A DNA stretch of 64,000 bases from Flaccisagitta enflata (GCA_965153355.1 OZ231126.1:26350001-26414000), one strand, 5' to 3'; counted from the first letter of the stretch, positions 26,228 through 38,065 are shown. Program-made: numbers and translations. Notes: generated by a model from the sequence alone, not told the origin.

Positions 26228-26619
26228 AGATGCTCCTACACGCCAAACCTCTTCGCGTTTCCCGTCAATCTGGTGGATCGATGGTTGTAATAAGCTAATA
26301 ATTCAACAATGAACGAATATGAAATTACTTCTTTTCTGATTAGAAATGCCTTCTTAGTCGTTTTACCATTGTCTTTCTTTTTCCTTATACTCGAGAAGAC
26401 GGCAGAACAGTGCGTTTGTCGATCTAACACTCTACTCTACACAATAATCAACACCTAAGAGCCGACTTTGATATCAAGTGTTGTTGTTGCTGTTGCTGTT
26501 GCTGTTGCAGTAATTCTGCTTACCTCTTCAGCTTTTGGCGTTGAGTGCTTCTTCGAAATGAGGCTCCGTCTGCCTGCTTGACCTGACTCAGGCTTGGGTC
26601 ACCCAACCACTCAAATGAA

Positions 26620-26660
<41 letters not shown>

Positions 26661-27279
26661 GTTTATGCAATGGCAGTAATCTCGGCTGAGTTGTTTGTTT
26701 GAGCGCATAGGAGATGGAAAAGCAGAAGAGCCGAGAAACAAAGTGCAAAAATTTCTTCTTCAAACAAAAAAAAAACACAGTTAGGATTGAACTTCTTGCA
26801 TGCAGTCAATGTTAATCGTTATTGGTCAATGCTGCACTGGTAGCCGTTTAAGCGAGTCAGGCTATGATGGGGTAAAGTGGGCCCCCAAGGTCGAACAAAG
26901 CCCTTCATTACGAGAATAATATCAGCAAATACGACGCAGTAGTGTAGTGTAGTGTATCTATTTCATGATGAATATGAATATTGGACATGAATGTTCTACT
27001 AACGAAATGCCACAACCGGGTGCTGCAGTTAGTGTTGGTACCGCAGACGTTGACGTGCGTGGGTACCGTCAATAGTGTGACACTTGGGTACCGTTGACGC
27101 TCTGGTTGACGCTGTCATGCATGAGCGATTCTAAACACTCTTTCACGCGCGCACGTAAAAATGCGCCACGAAAAGCGACGGAATTTTAAAAGAGAATTGA
27201 GAATATTGAATCGAGGACAAAATTGAAGACTGAAGCTTTTTGAAAATCCGCTGGTCTCAGGGGTAAAAAAAGCAGAGGC

Positions 27280-27309
<30 letters not shown>
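26228..27309. other. Gene-poor stretch with one possible exon
   Basis: Contains (TTG/CTG)n near 26480-26508, (GA)n at 26620-26655 and 27276-27307, and three GGTACCG...TTGACG-like repeats around 27036-27100. Apart from the exon candidate at 26524-26609 nothing coding is supported. Confidence 0.45.
26524..26609 (-). other. Possible internal exon
   Basis: On the minus strand a (CT)n polypyrimidine tract (26655-26620) runs into TTTCATTTGAG, then 86 bases of open frame, then GAAGAG followed by GTAAGC, a good 5' splice site. The frame reads WLGDPSLSQV early and STQRQKLKR at the end and stays open exactly to the donor. No partner exon was found within about 1 kb on either side, and I do not recognise the peptide. 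Confidence 0.3.
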
Positions 27310-27310
<1 letters not shown>

Positions 27311-27653
27311 GACGCGGGGTCACAATATCGTTGCGGACGGGTGGGCAGGGGCAGCCAACCCCCATCCACACCCAATGCCCCACCCAATCCCCCTTCCAAC
27401 ACAGACGCATACACAAAAAGCTTCTAAAATGCTAGTTATCCCCCTTTTCGACTCTTGCTCACCAACGGACGGACGGACGGACGGACGGACGGACGGGCGG
27501 ATGGACGGACAGACTGACGGACGGACGGACAGAAGGACGGAGGTACGGATGGACGGACGGACGGACGGACGGACGGACGGACGGACGGACGGACGGACGG
27601 ACGGACGGACGGACGGACGGACGGACAGACAAAGTGTTTCCGCAACTAAAAAG
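27310..27653 (+). mobile_element. ACGG element, long core copy
   Basis: Starts GACGCGGGGTCACAATATCG, then TTGCGGACGGGTGGGCAGGG. The ACGG tract is long (27466-27627) and the end is TTTCCGCAACTAAAAAGG. The leader differs from the ACAAGGCCGG type and matches the copy at 34931, so there are at least two subfamilies. Confidence 0.65.
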
Positions 27654-27942
27654 GAAGGTAAAATAAATAATGGTGCGCAGGATGTGAGTGTGTCAGAAAC
27701 AGAAAGCCATGTTGCAGATTGGTTCGTCAAACAGTATCGTACTACATACCTAATGGAAACGCATTACTCATGGAACAAAGCACGATTGTCAATATGGTAT
27801 GTTGCTGCATGGAACGCGAATGTCTCATGATACATGTACGATGAAAAGTTTACGCACCAAACATGCCCATGATAACTGGCTATGTTGCCTCGGCTGGTGG
27901 ACTCGGATGAACTGAGTCAGCATGGATTTAACGTATTGACGT
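27654..27942. other. Spacer, nothing recognised
   Basis: Unique-looking DNA between an ACGG element and a minisatellite. No supported gene. Confidence 0.4.
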
Positions 27943-28227
27943 GTGAAGATTGCAGAAGGGGAGCAGGTAGAGAATTTGATGAAGGGTGAAGGTTGCAGAG
28001 AGGGAGCAGGAAGAGAGTTTGATGAAGGGTGAAGGTTGCAGAAGGGGAGTACGTAGAAAATTTGATGAAGGCTGAAGGTTGCAGAGAGGGAGCAGGAAGA
28101 GAATTTGAAGAAGGGTGAAGGTTGCAGAGAGGGAGCAGGAAGAGAATTTCTTGAAGGGTGAAGGTTGAAGAGGGGGAGCAGGTAGAGAATTTGATGAAGG
28201 GTGGAGGTTGCAGAGGAGGAGCAGGTA
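27943..28227. repeat. 45 bp minisatellite, about 6 units
   Basis: Units contain GAATTTGATGAAGGGTGAAG and GTTGCAGAGAGGGAGCAGG. The same satellite occurs at 33525-34232. Because 45 is a multiple of three, a frame stays open across it, giving a spurious Pro/Ser/Leu-rich protein. Confidence 0.85.
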
Positions 28228-28705
28228 GGACACGATGAAAATTATCGTGACAGTTCAGTTTCACGAAGGGTAAAAAATTTTTAATTTTTTTCCAAGAAAC
28301 AATGGATTCATATGATAGTCTATATTTTTTTATGTGGGTAGCAGAAAAATTTAATGCAAAATCTCAAAAATTTAAAAAGTTACAGCTATTTTCCTCTTAA
28401 AAAAACTATTTTTCATTTCTACACATTTTTAGATATTTCACTAAAAAAATAAAGACTACGTTTTTCAAAACCATGTTATATTTATTCAGCAGTGTATTAT
28501 TCAATATCAAGAATATAAAACTCAAAAAATTTTGAGATTTTTAAAGATTTTTTTCAATTATTTTGCCAAAAAATGTTATTTTTTGATTTTTTTTTTCATT
28601 TGGAATATTTCAATAGCCTTTTAAATCCAGACAAATATGAAATAAAGGTAAAACAAATAAATTGATAAACAAATGTACAACTTTTAACTAATTCAAAAAT
28701 ATTAT
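28228..28705. other. AT-rich spacer
   Basis: Strongly AT-rich with many A and T runs. No gene or defined repeat. Confidence 0.5.
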
Positions 28706-28754
28706 AACGTACCATAAAGGCTCTCGCCGACCCGGAAAAATCGTAAAGCTGTTT

Positions 28755-28786
<32 letters not shown>

Positions 28787-29635
28787 GATTACTGCTGTCT
28801 CTCTCTGTCTCCCTCCGTGCTCCCTCCTCTCTCCTTCCCTCCCCTCCCTCTCTCCCTCCCTCTCCTCTCTCCCTCCCCCCTCTCTCCCTCCCTTCACTCC
28901 CTCCCTCACCTCCCCTCCTCTCTCCCCTCCTCTCCCTCCTCTCACTCCTCCCTCTCCCTCCTCTCCCTCCCCTCTCCCTCCTCCCTCTCTCTCTCCCTTT
29001 CCCTCCCCTCCACCCTCTCTCTCCCTCTCCCTCACTCAATCTCTCCCTCCCTACCCCTCCCTCCCTCTCTCTCCTCCTCTCCTTTCCCCTCCCCTAACCT
29101 TCCCTCTCTCTCCCCTCTCCCCTCTCTCTCCTTCCCTCCCTCCCTCCTCTCTCCCTCTCCCTCCCTCCCTCCCTTTCCCTCCTCCCCTCCCCCTCTCCCA
29201 CCCTCCCTTACTCCTTTTCCCTCCCTCCCTCCCTCCCTCTCTTTCCCTCCTCTCCTCCTCCTCTCCCTCCTCTCTCCCTCCCCCTCCCTCTCCCTCCCTC
29301 CCTCTGCCCTCTGCTGAACTCATTTTTATAGTTATTTAGGGGTCAAAATTGAGATCGATGAAAAATATCGATCTCTGAGAAATATGCGAAAAATGTGAAA
29401 AAATAAAAAAAGATTAAAAAATTCATAGCGCCTAAAGTATTGATCCGACAGTGCCCTGCTTTTTTCCAGAAGGTGTAAAAAAGTGCCCTCTTTCACCCTG
29501 TACCAATTTCAACCCCAGCCTCGGGCGAGCCTAGTCGTGACTCAACTTCCTCAAAACATCTCAAGCGAAAATGGGAAAAATTAATTCCTAAGCGAAACTC
29601 AAAAAATCGAAAAACGTTTTTCGATTTTTTTCCCA
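28706..29635. mobile_element. 0.93 kb insertion with palindromic end, copy 2
   Basis: Same order of parts as 21104-22043: TAAAGGCTCTCGCCGACC, (GT)n, CCCT polypyrimidine DNA, GAGATCGAT/ATCGATCTC, and a perfect 30-base palindrome at 29601-29630 followed by TCCCAA. It has about 40 bases near 29545-29590 that copy 1 lacks. ACCA again directly precedes the left end. The right flank (TTAAAGC) differs from copy 1, which marks the boundary. Confidence 0.65.
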
Positions 29636-30135
29636 ATTAAAGCAAAGAGATAATAGAAAACAGCAAGAAAAACCTCATTTTTTACGATAGATTAGCTTTT
29701 CAAGTTCAAATATTTTCTGACAACTGGAAAATAAATCATTGTATCTTAGATTAATAAGGATACATGTATATATGCATTCTACAACTATTCTAAAGATTTA
29801 GTGAAAATTGGTCTCCAATTTTCTTTCACTTTTTTCAACTTGTCATAAATCTACCTGACAAAGTTTTTCTTGACCAGCGTTTAACCTAATTGCACTTTTA
29901 AATTTTAATCCAACATTCTCTTTCCCTACAGTTTGAAAGATTGACATCAACAGCGGCTAGAGTGGGGCTAGTCACAGAGGGAGGGGGGGGGGGGGGCAAG
30001 GGCATTTACAGACCTATTTCCACCGGTTTTCGGCAAATGTTATAGAAGACAACCATTTTTTAAAAGTAACTGACTGACCGACCCACTGACAAAAGACACC
30101 AACAAACGTAACCAAATGAAAAAAAAAAAAAAAAA
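29636..30135. other. Spacer with poly-G run
   Basis: AT-rich DNA with a G run near 29981-29996 and a poly-A run at 30119-30135 just before an ACGG element. No gene. Confidence 0.5.
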
Positions 30136-30252
30136 CAGTTGCGGACGGATGGGCAGGGGCGGAAATGCGCGTTTTCACACTTATTGACTCAATCATTACC
30201 GACGGACGGACCGACGGACGGACAAAGCCTCTTGCGTGTCCGCAACTAAAAA
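30136..30252 (+). mobile_element. ACGG element, short copy
   Basis: Begins CAGTTGCGGACGGATGGGC, has a short ACGG core and ends GTGTCCGCAACTAAAAAAG. Lacks the ACAAGGCCGG leader. Confidence 0.65.
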
Positions 30253-30418
30253 AGACACATCAAGAGACCAATAAAGCGAGTGAATCAAGAGACCAATAAA
30301 GAGACCAATTAAGAGACCAATCAAGAGACCAATCAAGGAACCAATCGAGTGACCAATCAAGTAAAGACATGCATTTGCGCAACTGCGAAATTAACCAACA
30401 AATTATGAATATACTTAA

Positions 30419-30564
30419 CAAGGCCGGATACACGGCCACCAGTTGCGGACAGATCGGCAGGGGCGGAAATGCGCGTTTTTCCACTTTTCGACTCGTGCTC
30501 ACCGACGGACGGACGGACGGACGGACAAAGCCTCTTATAGAGTTGCGTGTCCGCAACTAAAAAC
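30419..30564 (+). mobile_element. ACGG element, reference-like copy
   Basis: The cleanest copy: ACAAGGCCGGATACACGGCC, CAGTTGCGGACAGATCGGC, ACTTTTCGACTCGTGCTCA, (ACGG)5, AAAGCCTCTTATAGAGTTGC, TGTCCGCAACTAAAAA. The inverted repeats are AGTTGCGGAC (30441-30450) and GTCCGCAACT (30550-30559). A solitary end GTGTCCGCAACTAGAAAAG lies at about 30642-30660. Confidence 0.75.
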
Positions 30565-31077
30565 TTAATCTTTGAGCAACAATAAATAAGCATGCAATAA
30601 ATTGCGAATAGATACAAAGAACACGATAAATAAACAACACACGTGTCCGCAACTAGAAAAGACACATTTACTGCTCACCCATCCGCAATTTAGATTTTCT
30701 TGTATCCAGTCATTTTTAAGAGGTCATGTCCATCTGTCAGTCTGTTGGTTGGTTGGTTGGTCACGCAAACGTTTAGAATGTGAAAAACGGCTGATTCCGA
30801 CATATTTCTTCATTCCTATCACATATCATGCCTCACTACATTCATTCATTCATTCATTCATTCATTTATTCATTCATTCATTCGTCAAAAACGTTCATTC
30901 ACAAATTCTTATTCAAGCTAGGCGCGCTTATTGGCCATAACTTGGCCTCGTTTTTATACATTCTCTTTTTTCTCCTCCTTTTCTTTCTTTCTTTCTATCT
31001 TTCTTTCTTTTTTTTTTTCTTTCTTTCTTTCTATGTTTCTTTCTTTCTTTTTTTTTTCTCTCTTTTCTCCTCCTTTT
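30565..31077. repeat. (ATTC)n and (CTTT)n spacer
   Basis: (ATTC)n at about 30838-30885 and CTTT-rich DNA from about 30985 to 31060. No gene. Confidence 0.7.
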
Positions 31078-31506
31078 GGGCAGCGGCCCCGAAGGGGTCG
31101 ATGACTTATGCTTTCACACAGGGGAATTTTCTCCTCCTCCTCCTCCTTCTCCGTACCCCCCCCCCCCACCTCCAGGCTCATATCTCAGCCTTGAAGCCCA
31201 TATCCCAGCCTTGAGGCCCAAATCCCAGTCTTGAGGTCCAAATCCCAACCTCAAGACCCAAATCCCATCTTATAGCCAAAATCCTATCTTTGAGGCCTAA
31301 GCCTGGGATTTGGGCCTCAGAATGGGATTTGGGCCTCAGAATGGGATTTGGGCCTCGAGCTGGATACTTCAAGGCTGAGATATGAACCTGAGCAGAGAGG
31401 AGGAGAAAATTCCCCTGTGTGAAGCAAATCGACCCCTTCGGGACCGCTGCCTCTCCCTCAACTTCAACCACAACTTACTAAGGCAGAGCACGGGTACCGC
31501 TGACCA
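31078..31506 (-). mobile_element. Fold-back element, divergent copy
   Basis: Arms start GGGCAGCGGCCCCGAAGGGG (31078) and end GGGACCGCTGCC (31451); both inner parts read on to ACACAGGGGAATTTTCTCC or its complement. The core is a tandem repeat of about 28 bases containing CCCAAATCCCAGCCTTGAGG. The outer leader (GGGTACCGCTGACC) is on the right, so this copy is reversed relative to 4270. Confidence 0.65.
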
Positions 31507-31565
31507 TCTTACGCTTTTGCGACTTTTCTTTTTTCTTTTTTTCTTTCTTTTTTTCTTTCTATTTT

Positions 31566-31628
<63 letters not shown>

Positions 31629-31631
31629 CGT

Positions 31632-31723
<92 letters not shown>

Positions 31724-31796
31724 TTTTTCTTTCTTTCTTTCTCTCTTTCCTTCTTTCTTTCTTTATTCTTCTTTCTTTCTTTTTTTCTTTTCTTTG

Positions 31797-31827
<31 letters not shown>

Positions 31828-32281
31828 TTTCTTTCTTTCTTTCTTTTTCGTTCTTTTCGTTCTTTCGTTCTTTCTTTCTTTTTCATCTTTCTCTCTTTCT
31901 TTCTTTCTTTCTTGCTTTTTTTCTATCTTTTTTTCTTTCTTTCCCTCTTCCTTTCTTTCTTTCTCTTTCTTTCTTTCTGTCTTTCTTTTTTTCTTTCTTT
32001 CTCTCTTTCTTTTTTTCTTTTTTCTCTCTTTCTTTCTCTCTTTCTTTCTCTCTTTCTTTCTCTCTTTTTTTCTCTCTTTCTTTCTCTCTTTCTTTCTCTC
32101 TTTCTTTCTCTCTTTCTTTCTCTCTTTTTTTTCTTACATTTTTACTTTCTTTTTTCTGTCTTTCTGTCTTTCTTTCTTGCTTTCTTACCTTCTTTCGTTC
32201 TTTCTTTCTTTTTTTCCTTCTTTCTTTTTTTGTTGTTTGTTTGTTTGTTTGTTTGTTTGTTTGTTTGTTTGTTTGTTTGTT

Positions 32282-32321
<40 letters not shown>

Positions 32322-32343
32322 TTTTTTTTTCTTTCTTTCTCTC
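31507..32343. repeat. CTTT-type tract, 0.8 kb
   Basis: Nearly continuous (CTTT)n with interruptions by CTCTTTCTTT units and a pure (GTTT)n block of about 50 bases at 32232-32281. It yields a spurious 372-residue Phe/Leu/Ser frame. Confidence 0.95.
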
Positions 32344-32530
32344 TAGTCTTATAGAGGCTATTTCGTTGGAAAGTATGTCCATTTATGTCAAATCAAACGT
32401 TTTCTACATTCGTGCTCCTGTCCTGTCTCCACACAGCCCCCGCCTACCCAATTACTACCCCTACCCATCTGCATTACTGCCACTGACCACCCACAGGTGA
32501 TAACTCTTCGGTCGGGTATCAGGTCTTGTC

Positions 32531-32622
32531 TTTTTAGGTGCGACCAAGCACCTCTATAACTGGCTCGGTCCTTTGGTTGGTTGGTTGGCCAGTCAGTTGG
32601 TCGGTCGGTCGGTCTGTCGGTA
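32531..32622 (-). mobile_element. ACGG element, reversed partial copy
   Basis: On the minus strand it reads GACCGACCGACC..., then AGTTATAGAGGTGC and GGTCGCACCTAAAAAG, which is the family tail. The leader is missing or too diverged. Confidence 0.45.
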
Positions 32623-32763
32623 TGGCATTCATCCGACAATCCACACGTTGCACCTTATTGACCTACTTGGCCTTGTTAATCTCATTTGATCATTTTTCCA
32701 TCTCCTTCCCTATTGTGACAATTTGCCAATTTTGTCGAGCTCAAAATTAACGAGAACCATCTG

Positions 32764-32907
32764 AGCGCGGAATAACAAATTTGCATGGAAAATGAAAAAA
32801 ATGAAAAAACAAAAACATCAGACATTTCTAAAAAACATTATTTAAGGTCTGATGTTTTCAGAAATGCAAAATCTTCATCCGCGGTGGAGATTTGTTATTC
32901 CGCGGTT
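32764..32907. repeat. Compact hairpin
   Basis: The outer stem GCGGAATAACAAAT pairs with ATTTGTTATTCCGC; a second stem ACATCAGAC pairs with GTCTGATGT. The element is about 144 bases with a few-base loop. Confidence 0.5.
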
Positions 32908-33524
32908 TGGAAATGTTTTTTTCGAAAATGGCCAATGAGCCTGTTTAAATTTGAAAAATTTACAAAATCGATACTTATTATTGGCCAAATGTTATGAAAT
33001 TTGGTATGCAAGTAGGTTAATGTTCTCTCCAGCCACAGTAGATATTTCATCCCTTAACTCCGACAGTAAGTGCCATTAACAAAAAAAAAAAGAAACCGAG
33101 CTGTCATTTTTTTAAAGTTCTCTTTGTAACCTGACATGTTTTACAACATATTTATAAAGGACTAGGAAAATAAAGAATTTGCTTGGCAGAAATTTTTCAT
33201 AGTCGTACCAAATGGGTTTAAGCTGACCTGTAAAAAAAAAAAAGACCATTCGACTCCAACTGTGTAGTAGATATTATCAAGTAGTTGGTGCATGAAAATG
33301 AGTGTCAGGTGATTTTGTTTTTTTGCATAGGAATTTTGTTCTTTTATTAACATATCCACTATATAGAACCCTACACTAATGATTGGTTTTCAATTGAATA
33401 TCATCGGGGCGTGTGATACACACGTCAAAACAGTTTTGAGTCCAAATTGGGCGATTTGATGCATTAAGATATGCTGGAAACATACTGAAATTTAAGTGTT
33501 TTAAATCGGTTCATCCTGTCGTAG
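32908..33524. other. AT-rich spacer, nothing recognised
   Basis: No supported gene or defined repeat. Confidence 0.45.
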
Positions 33525-34232
33525 AGAGTTTGTTGAAGGGTGAAGGTTGCAGAGGGGGAGTGGGTAGAGAATTTGTTGAAGGGTGAAGGTTGCAGAGGGG
33601 GAGCAGGTAGAGAATTTGATGAAGGGTGAAGGTTACAGAGGGGGGAGCAGGTAGAGAATGTGATAAAGGTGGAAGGTTGCAGAGGGGGAGCAGGTAGAGA
33701 ATGCAATGAAGGGTGATGTTTGCAGAGGGGGAGCAGGTAGAAAATTTGATTAAGGGTGAAGATTGCAAAAGCAGAGCAGGTAGAGAATTCAATGAAGGGT
33801 GTAGGTTGCAGAGGGGGAGTAGGTAGAGAATTTGCTGAAGGGTGAATGTTGCAGAGGGGGAGAAGGTAGAGAGTTTGATGAAGGGTGAAGGTTGCAGAGG
33901 AGTAGGTAGAGAGTTTGTTGAAGGGTGAAGGTTGCAGAAGGGGAGCAGGTAGGAAATGTGATGAAGGGTGAAAGTTGCAGAGGGGGAGTAGGTAGAGAAT
34001 TTGTTGAAGGGTGAAGGTTGCAGAGGGGGAGCAGGTAGAGAGTTTGATGAAGGGTGGAGGTTGCAGTGGAGGAGCAGGTAGGGAATGTGATGAAGGATGA
34101 AAGTTGCAGAGGGGGAGCAGGTAGAGAATGCAATGAAGGGGGAAGGTTGCAGAGGGGGAGCAGGTAGAGATTGCGATGAAGGGTGAAGGTTGCAGAGGGG
34201 GAGCAAGTAGAGAATCCGATAAAGGGTGAAGG
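33525..34232. repeat. 45 bp minisatellite, about 16 units
   Basis: Units resemble GTAGAGAATTTGATGAAGGG plus TGAAGGTTGCAGAGGGGGAG. Same satellite as 27943-28227. Unit variants are scattered rather than graded along the array. Confidence 0.9.
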
Positions 34233-34452
34233 GGTGGTATGGAAAAGATGAATCAAAGGTCCATTTAGGATTGATTCTGCAGAGGCAGGAGATTCTCTTA
34301 GTTCATTTCTGATCTTTCTTGTCGGTCCATCTGTCCGACTGCCTTTAACCTTCCTGTCTGTTTCTCGTCTATTGGTCTATTTGACACTCGCTTTGTATTG
34401 TAACAACACAGCAGAGACGATTTATTTGTGGAGAAAATTCCGCTTCTTTTTT

Positions 34453-34920
34453 GGGCAGCGGCCCCAAAGAATGGATGTCCTGTAGGACATCTGTCTGTCC
34501 ATACATCCCCCCCTAAAGCTTCTCAAACCTAATATTCCCATTGAATAACATGGGATATTGACAAAATGCAAATTTCCCATTGAATAATATAGAAAATTTA
34601 TGAAAAAGCAAAAAAATGTATGTTTCCCATTGATTGATGTTGAAAATCGATGAAAACTGAGAAAAATGTAAAATTCCCATCGAATAACATGGCAAATTGA
34701 TGAGAAATTGAAAAAAAAATATCAATTTCCCATTGAATATCATGTAATATTGCTACTAAGGTCTCATATATGCCCTCTCAGGACATATGGAAATTCATCC
34801 CTGTGTCCTACAGGACATTGGCCCTTTGAGGCTGCTGCCCTGCTCTCACTCCACTTCTTCAGCTTATAACTCCCAGCAGGGCATCGGGTACCGCTGACCA
34901 TGTGCGCACCTTGGATGACT
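34453..34920 (-). mobile_element. Fold-back element, reversed copy with a different core
   Basis: The left arm starts GGGCAGCGGCCCCAAAG (34453); the right arm ends GGCTGCTGCCC (34840), followed by the leader read backwards to GATGACT (34920). The core repeats TTCCCATTGAATAACATGG-like units of about 55 bases and is unrelated to the core of copies 1 and 2. Confidence 0.65.
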
Positions 34921-34930
34921 TGTTAACCAT

Positions 34931-35135
34931 TGATGCGGGGTCACAATAGCGTTATGGACTGGTGGGTTGGAGCGCACAACATCCACACCTTCCCCCATCC
35001 TCACACACTCACACACAATTTTACACAAAAGCATTATCTCGAATGCGTGTTTTTACACTTTCCGACTCACACACCACGGACCAACAGATGCACGGAAAAA
35101 GCTTCTTACAGAGTTGCGCGTCCACAACTAAAACT
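34931..35135 (+). mobile_element. ACGG element, copy nearly without ACGG
   Basis: Leader GATGCGGGGTCACAATAGCG as in 27310. A CA-rich middle, only one or two degenerate ACGG units, then TTACAGAGTTGCGCGTCCAC and AACTAAAACT. Confidence 0.6.
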
Positions 35136-36188
35136 TATCATCCTCTTGTGCCAACAAATCACATTTGTTGAATTTAGGTTACATTGGTAACAACCATTTG
35201 CACTTTTCTATGAAAGTTGGACAACATTACTACTCCACACTATGTTCTATGTTTTCTTTGTCTCAGTTTTGTTAAATGGAAAACTAGGCGTGATGTGCAT
35301 AGTATCTAGTCAGTGAGTACTCACAAGGCCCTCTTCCGTATATTTCAGTTAAGGTACAGCGAGGGATACTGTTCTACTTGTCGTATCTATTGTTCATAAA
35401 CCCTACAGATCACATGGTGATACACTTGGCGATGATACAAAGCGAAGTTGGTTGGGAGACGAATGAAGCGTGGAACAAAGTCCCACATGATTCAGACTTG
35501 GTTGAGGGAGGAGGAGAACATCGGCGATGGCGGCGGCAACAGCGGCAGCAACAGCGGTGGTGGCGGCAACAGCGGCGATGGCGGCGGCAACAGGATAGTG
35601 GCCAAAGCAGGTAGTAGTGGAAGTGGCGGCGGCAGTGGTGAGAGTGAGAATGACAGCGGTGAGAGAAGAGGAGATTGTCGCGGTGACAGAGGTGACAATA
35701 AAAGTGGTTGCGGCGGAGGAGTTGGTAGTAAAATGGAAGTGGTTGCTGAAACGGTGGTTTTGGCAGAGATGGTGGTTTTGGTAAAGATGATGGTGGTGGC
35801 AGAGATGGTAATTATGTCAGACATGGCAGTGCTGGCAGAGGGTGGAAATGGTGGCCAAGATGACGTTGGTGGCAGTGATGTAAGAGGTGGCAGAGATAAT
35901 ATTTGGGGCATAGATGGTGGTGGTAGTGGCTGCGATGGTAGGGATGGCAGAGATAATAGTGGTGGCGTAGATGGGGGTGGTAGTGGAGATTGCAGTGGTG
36001 TTGGCAGTGGTGTTGGCAGTGGAGGTGGCGCTGGTGGCGTTGACGGCGAAGGCAAAGGCGGCGATACTCGGCTTCTTCTCCTTCCTTTGCTCGTGAGAGG
36101 GCGTGGCAGCGAAAGGGGCGTTGCCGTGCACCGAGCGGAGAAGGAACAAGGCATGTGTGCGGGCGCACAAACGCACGCTCGCACGCTT

Positions 36189-36240
<52 letters not shown>

Positions 36241-36591
36241 GGTGCATGAATGCACACGCGCTTGCGAATGAACCTGTGTGCATCACCAATTGCATGTGGC
36301 ATGTGGCATCCTAAATTACGCCACGGGCCTGATCAACAAATCTCATTCAATTTGACAGTTTGTTTTTTTTAACATTCGCTAAAAGAGGGAGAGAGAAACT
36401 GCGAACTTGACGACTGGGCGCTCCTGTCTGTTTTCTTCTTTTTTTTCTGTCGCGTTGTCTCCGTCTCTATTAGCTTGTACCGAAATGACAATAAACAATA
36501 AAATCAGAATTCCACAAGTAGTTCTTGTTGTGGAGCTGTCTTGGGCTTCTAATGACATCAATTTAAGTTTGAAAATTTTGCATCTTACTGG
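35136..36591. repeat. GGY/GAT triplet-rich minisatellite and (CA)n
   Basis: From about 35510 to 36060 the plus strand is a degenerate GGTGGCGGCAACAGC / GGTGGTAGTGGC array, giving a 288-residue Gly-rich frame. A pure (CA)n follows at 36190-36239. I see no start context, splice site or domain that would make it a gene. Confidence 0.65.
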
Positions 36592-36994
36592 CCGCACCTT
36601 ACCTTGAAATTTCCTTTAGCCTATAGGAAAAAAAAAAATTCAAGTTACTAAAATCCCATTTTTGACTGCATATTTGAAATCTGCATGAAAAACTGATAAT
36701 TGAAAGTGCTCTTCTTTTTTCAAAATTCCTTCGGGATCATAGTCAAAATTCATTTTAAAGATATGAAAAAAAGGTAAGTTTGGCGATTTTACAAAGAAAT
36801 AAAAGAGAAAGGTAAGTTTTGCAAACTTCGACGCTTATTTTGAGCACCTTCTAGTTGGAATATTGAAAAAAGGAAAGCACTTTCAATAAACAGTTTTTTC
36901 TGCAGATTTCAAATCTGCAGTCAAAACAGAGATTTAAGCACTTTGAAATTTTTGGTTCCCCATAGAGGTAGGTTTTACCAAGGGTAAGACGCGG
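36592..36994. mobile_element. Fold-back hairpin element, 0.4 kb
   Basis: The ends CCGCACCTTACCTTG and CAAGGGTAAGACGCGG mirror each other. The inner arms also match (TTTGAAATCTGCA / TGCAGATTTCAAA and ATTGAAAGTGCT / AGCACTTTCAAT), so most of the element folds on itself. Confidence 0.6.
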
Positions 36995-37254
36995 AAAGCT
37001 TAAAGAAGGATTTGAGTGGCAAAACTGATCTTAACAGGAGCCCAAGACAGCCCCACAGCATAAAGTGCATGTGGAATGCCAAATTTATCACTTTCCGTCA
37101 TTTAGGTACGAGCTAGTCTCTATACTATATCAACGGTTGTCTATTTATCTCTCTGTTCACTTTTTTTTTGTTTCCCTCTTTCTTTCTACTTCGGTTTTGT
37201 TCTTTTTTTTCTGTTTCTCACTTGTTCTCCATCTGTATCTATTTATGACACACA

Positions 37255-37333
<79 letters not shown>

Positions 37334-38065
37334 AAAACACACAATCATGCACAACGTCAACGAAAAAAAGGCCATTTTCAAAATGTTTCATTTCTTTTAA
37401 TAATGAAAAATTCAAAATCAAATCTTTCAAGCCCGAAGAAAAAAGATTACACATATAAACAAAAAATAGAATTTGCACGCCATGTAATCAGATGAGGCGG
37501 TTGTTGCACGCTGCATATTGATTGACACAAAAGTGTGTTCTCTTGCTGGCATTCTCATATCAATCTGTAAACGGATAACAAAGAAAGGTTTCTTTTGTTT
37601 GATAATTATCAACTTTGGATTTGGATGAATAAGACAGTGAAATAATGATTAAAAAAATAAAGATATCTTTTATGACTTTTTTGAGTATGCCACATACTGA
37701 TTGGTAGATTTAGATTAATTTTCGATAACAGTAAGAGGAAGAAAAAGGCACCGTGTTTTAGTCATGGTGACATTTTATGTACATGAGTCATAAAGATTCT
37801 TCATAAGCGTATGATGACGTTCAACTCTCAACAGGAAACATCAATTGACTTTAGTATAACTACAAGTTAGCCACAGCAAACTAAAACGTGAAATTAGCGA
37901 TGATTGAATAAAATATTTTGAGTAAGATTGATGCAAATCATTGTTGAAATGAACAAATAAACAAATAAAAGGAAAATTGTATCCCAAACCATCGTTTTAT
38001 CCTAAACCATTGTTTATCCCAAATCATCGTTTAAATGATTAATTGAAGGAATGAAATGAACAAAT
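36995..38065. other. Gene-free stretch with (CT)n
   Basis: (CT)n at 37255-37330. The rest is AT-rich intergenic DNA downstream of the next gene. Confidence 0.55.

Noticed and set aside
31382-32500. Phe/Leu/Ser-rich open frame of 372 residues
   Set aside because: Translation of CTTT repeats; no start context, domain or splice signal.
33511-34206. Pro/Ser/Leu repeat protein, and the idea of a CRISPR array
   Set aside because: It is a 45 bp minisatellite with no distinct spacers; the frame is open only because the period is a multiple of three. The genome is eukaryotic.
35448-36314. Gly-rich open frame of 288 residues
   Set aside because: Follows a degenerate GGY triplet array and ends in translated (CA)n; the other strand is equally open.
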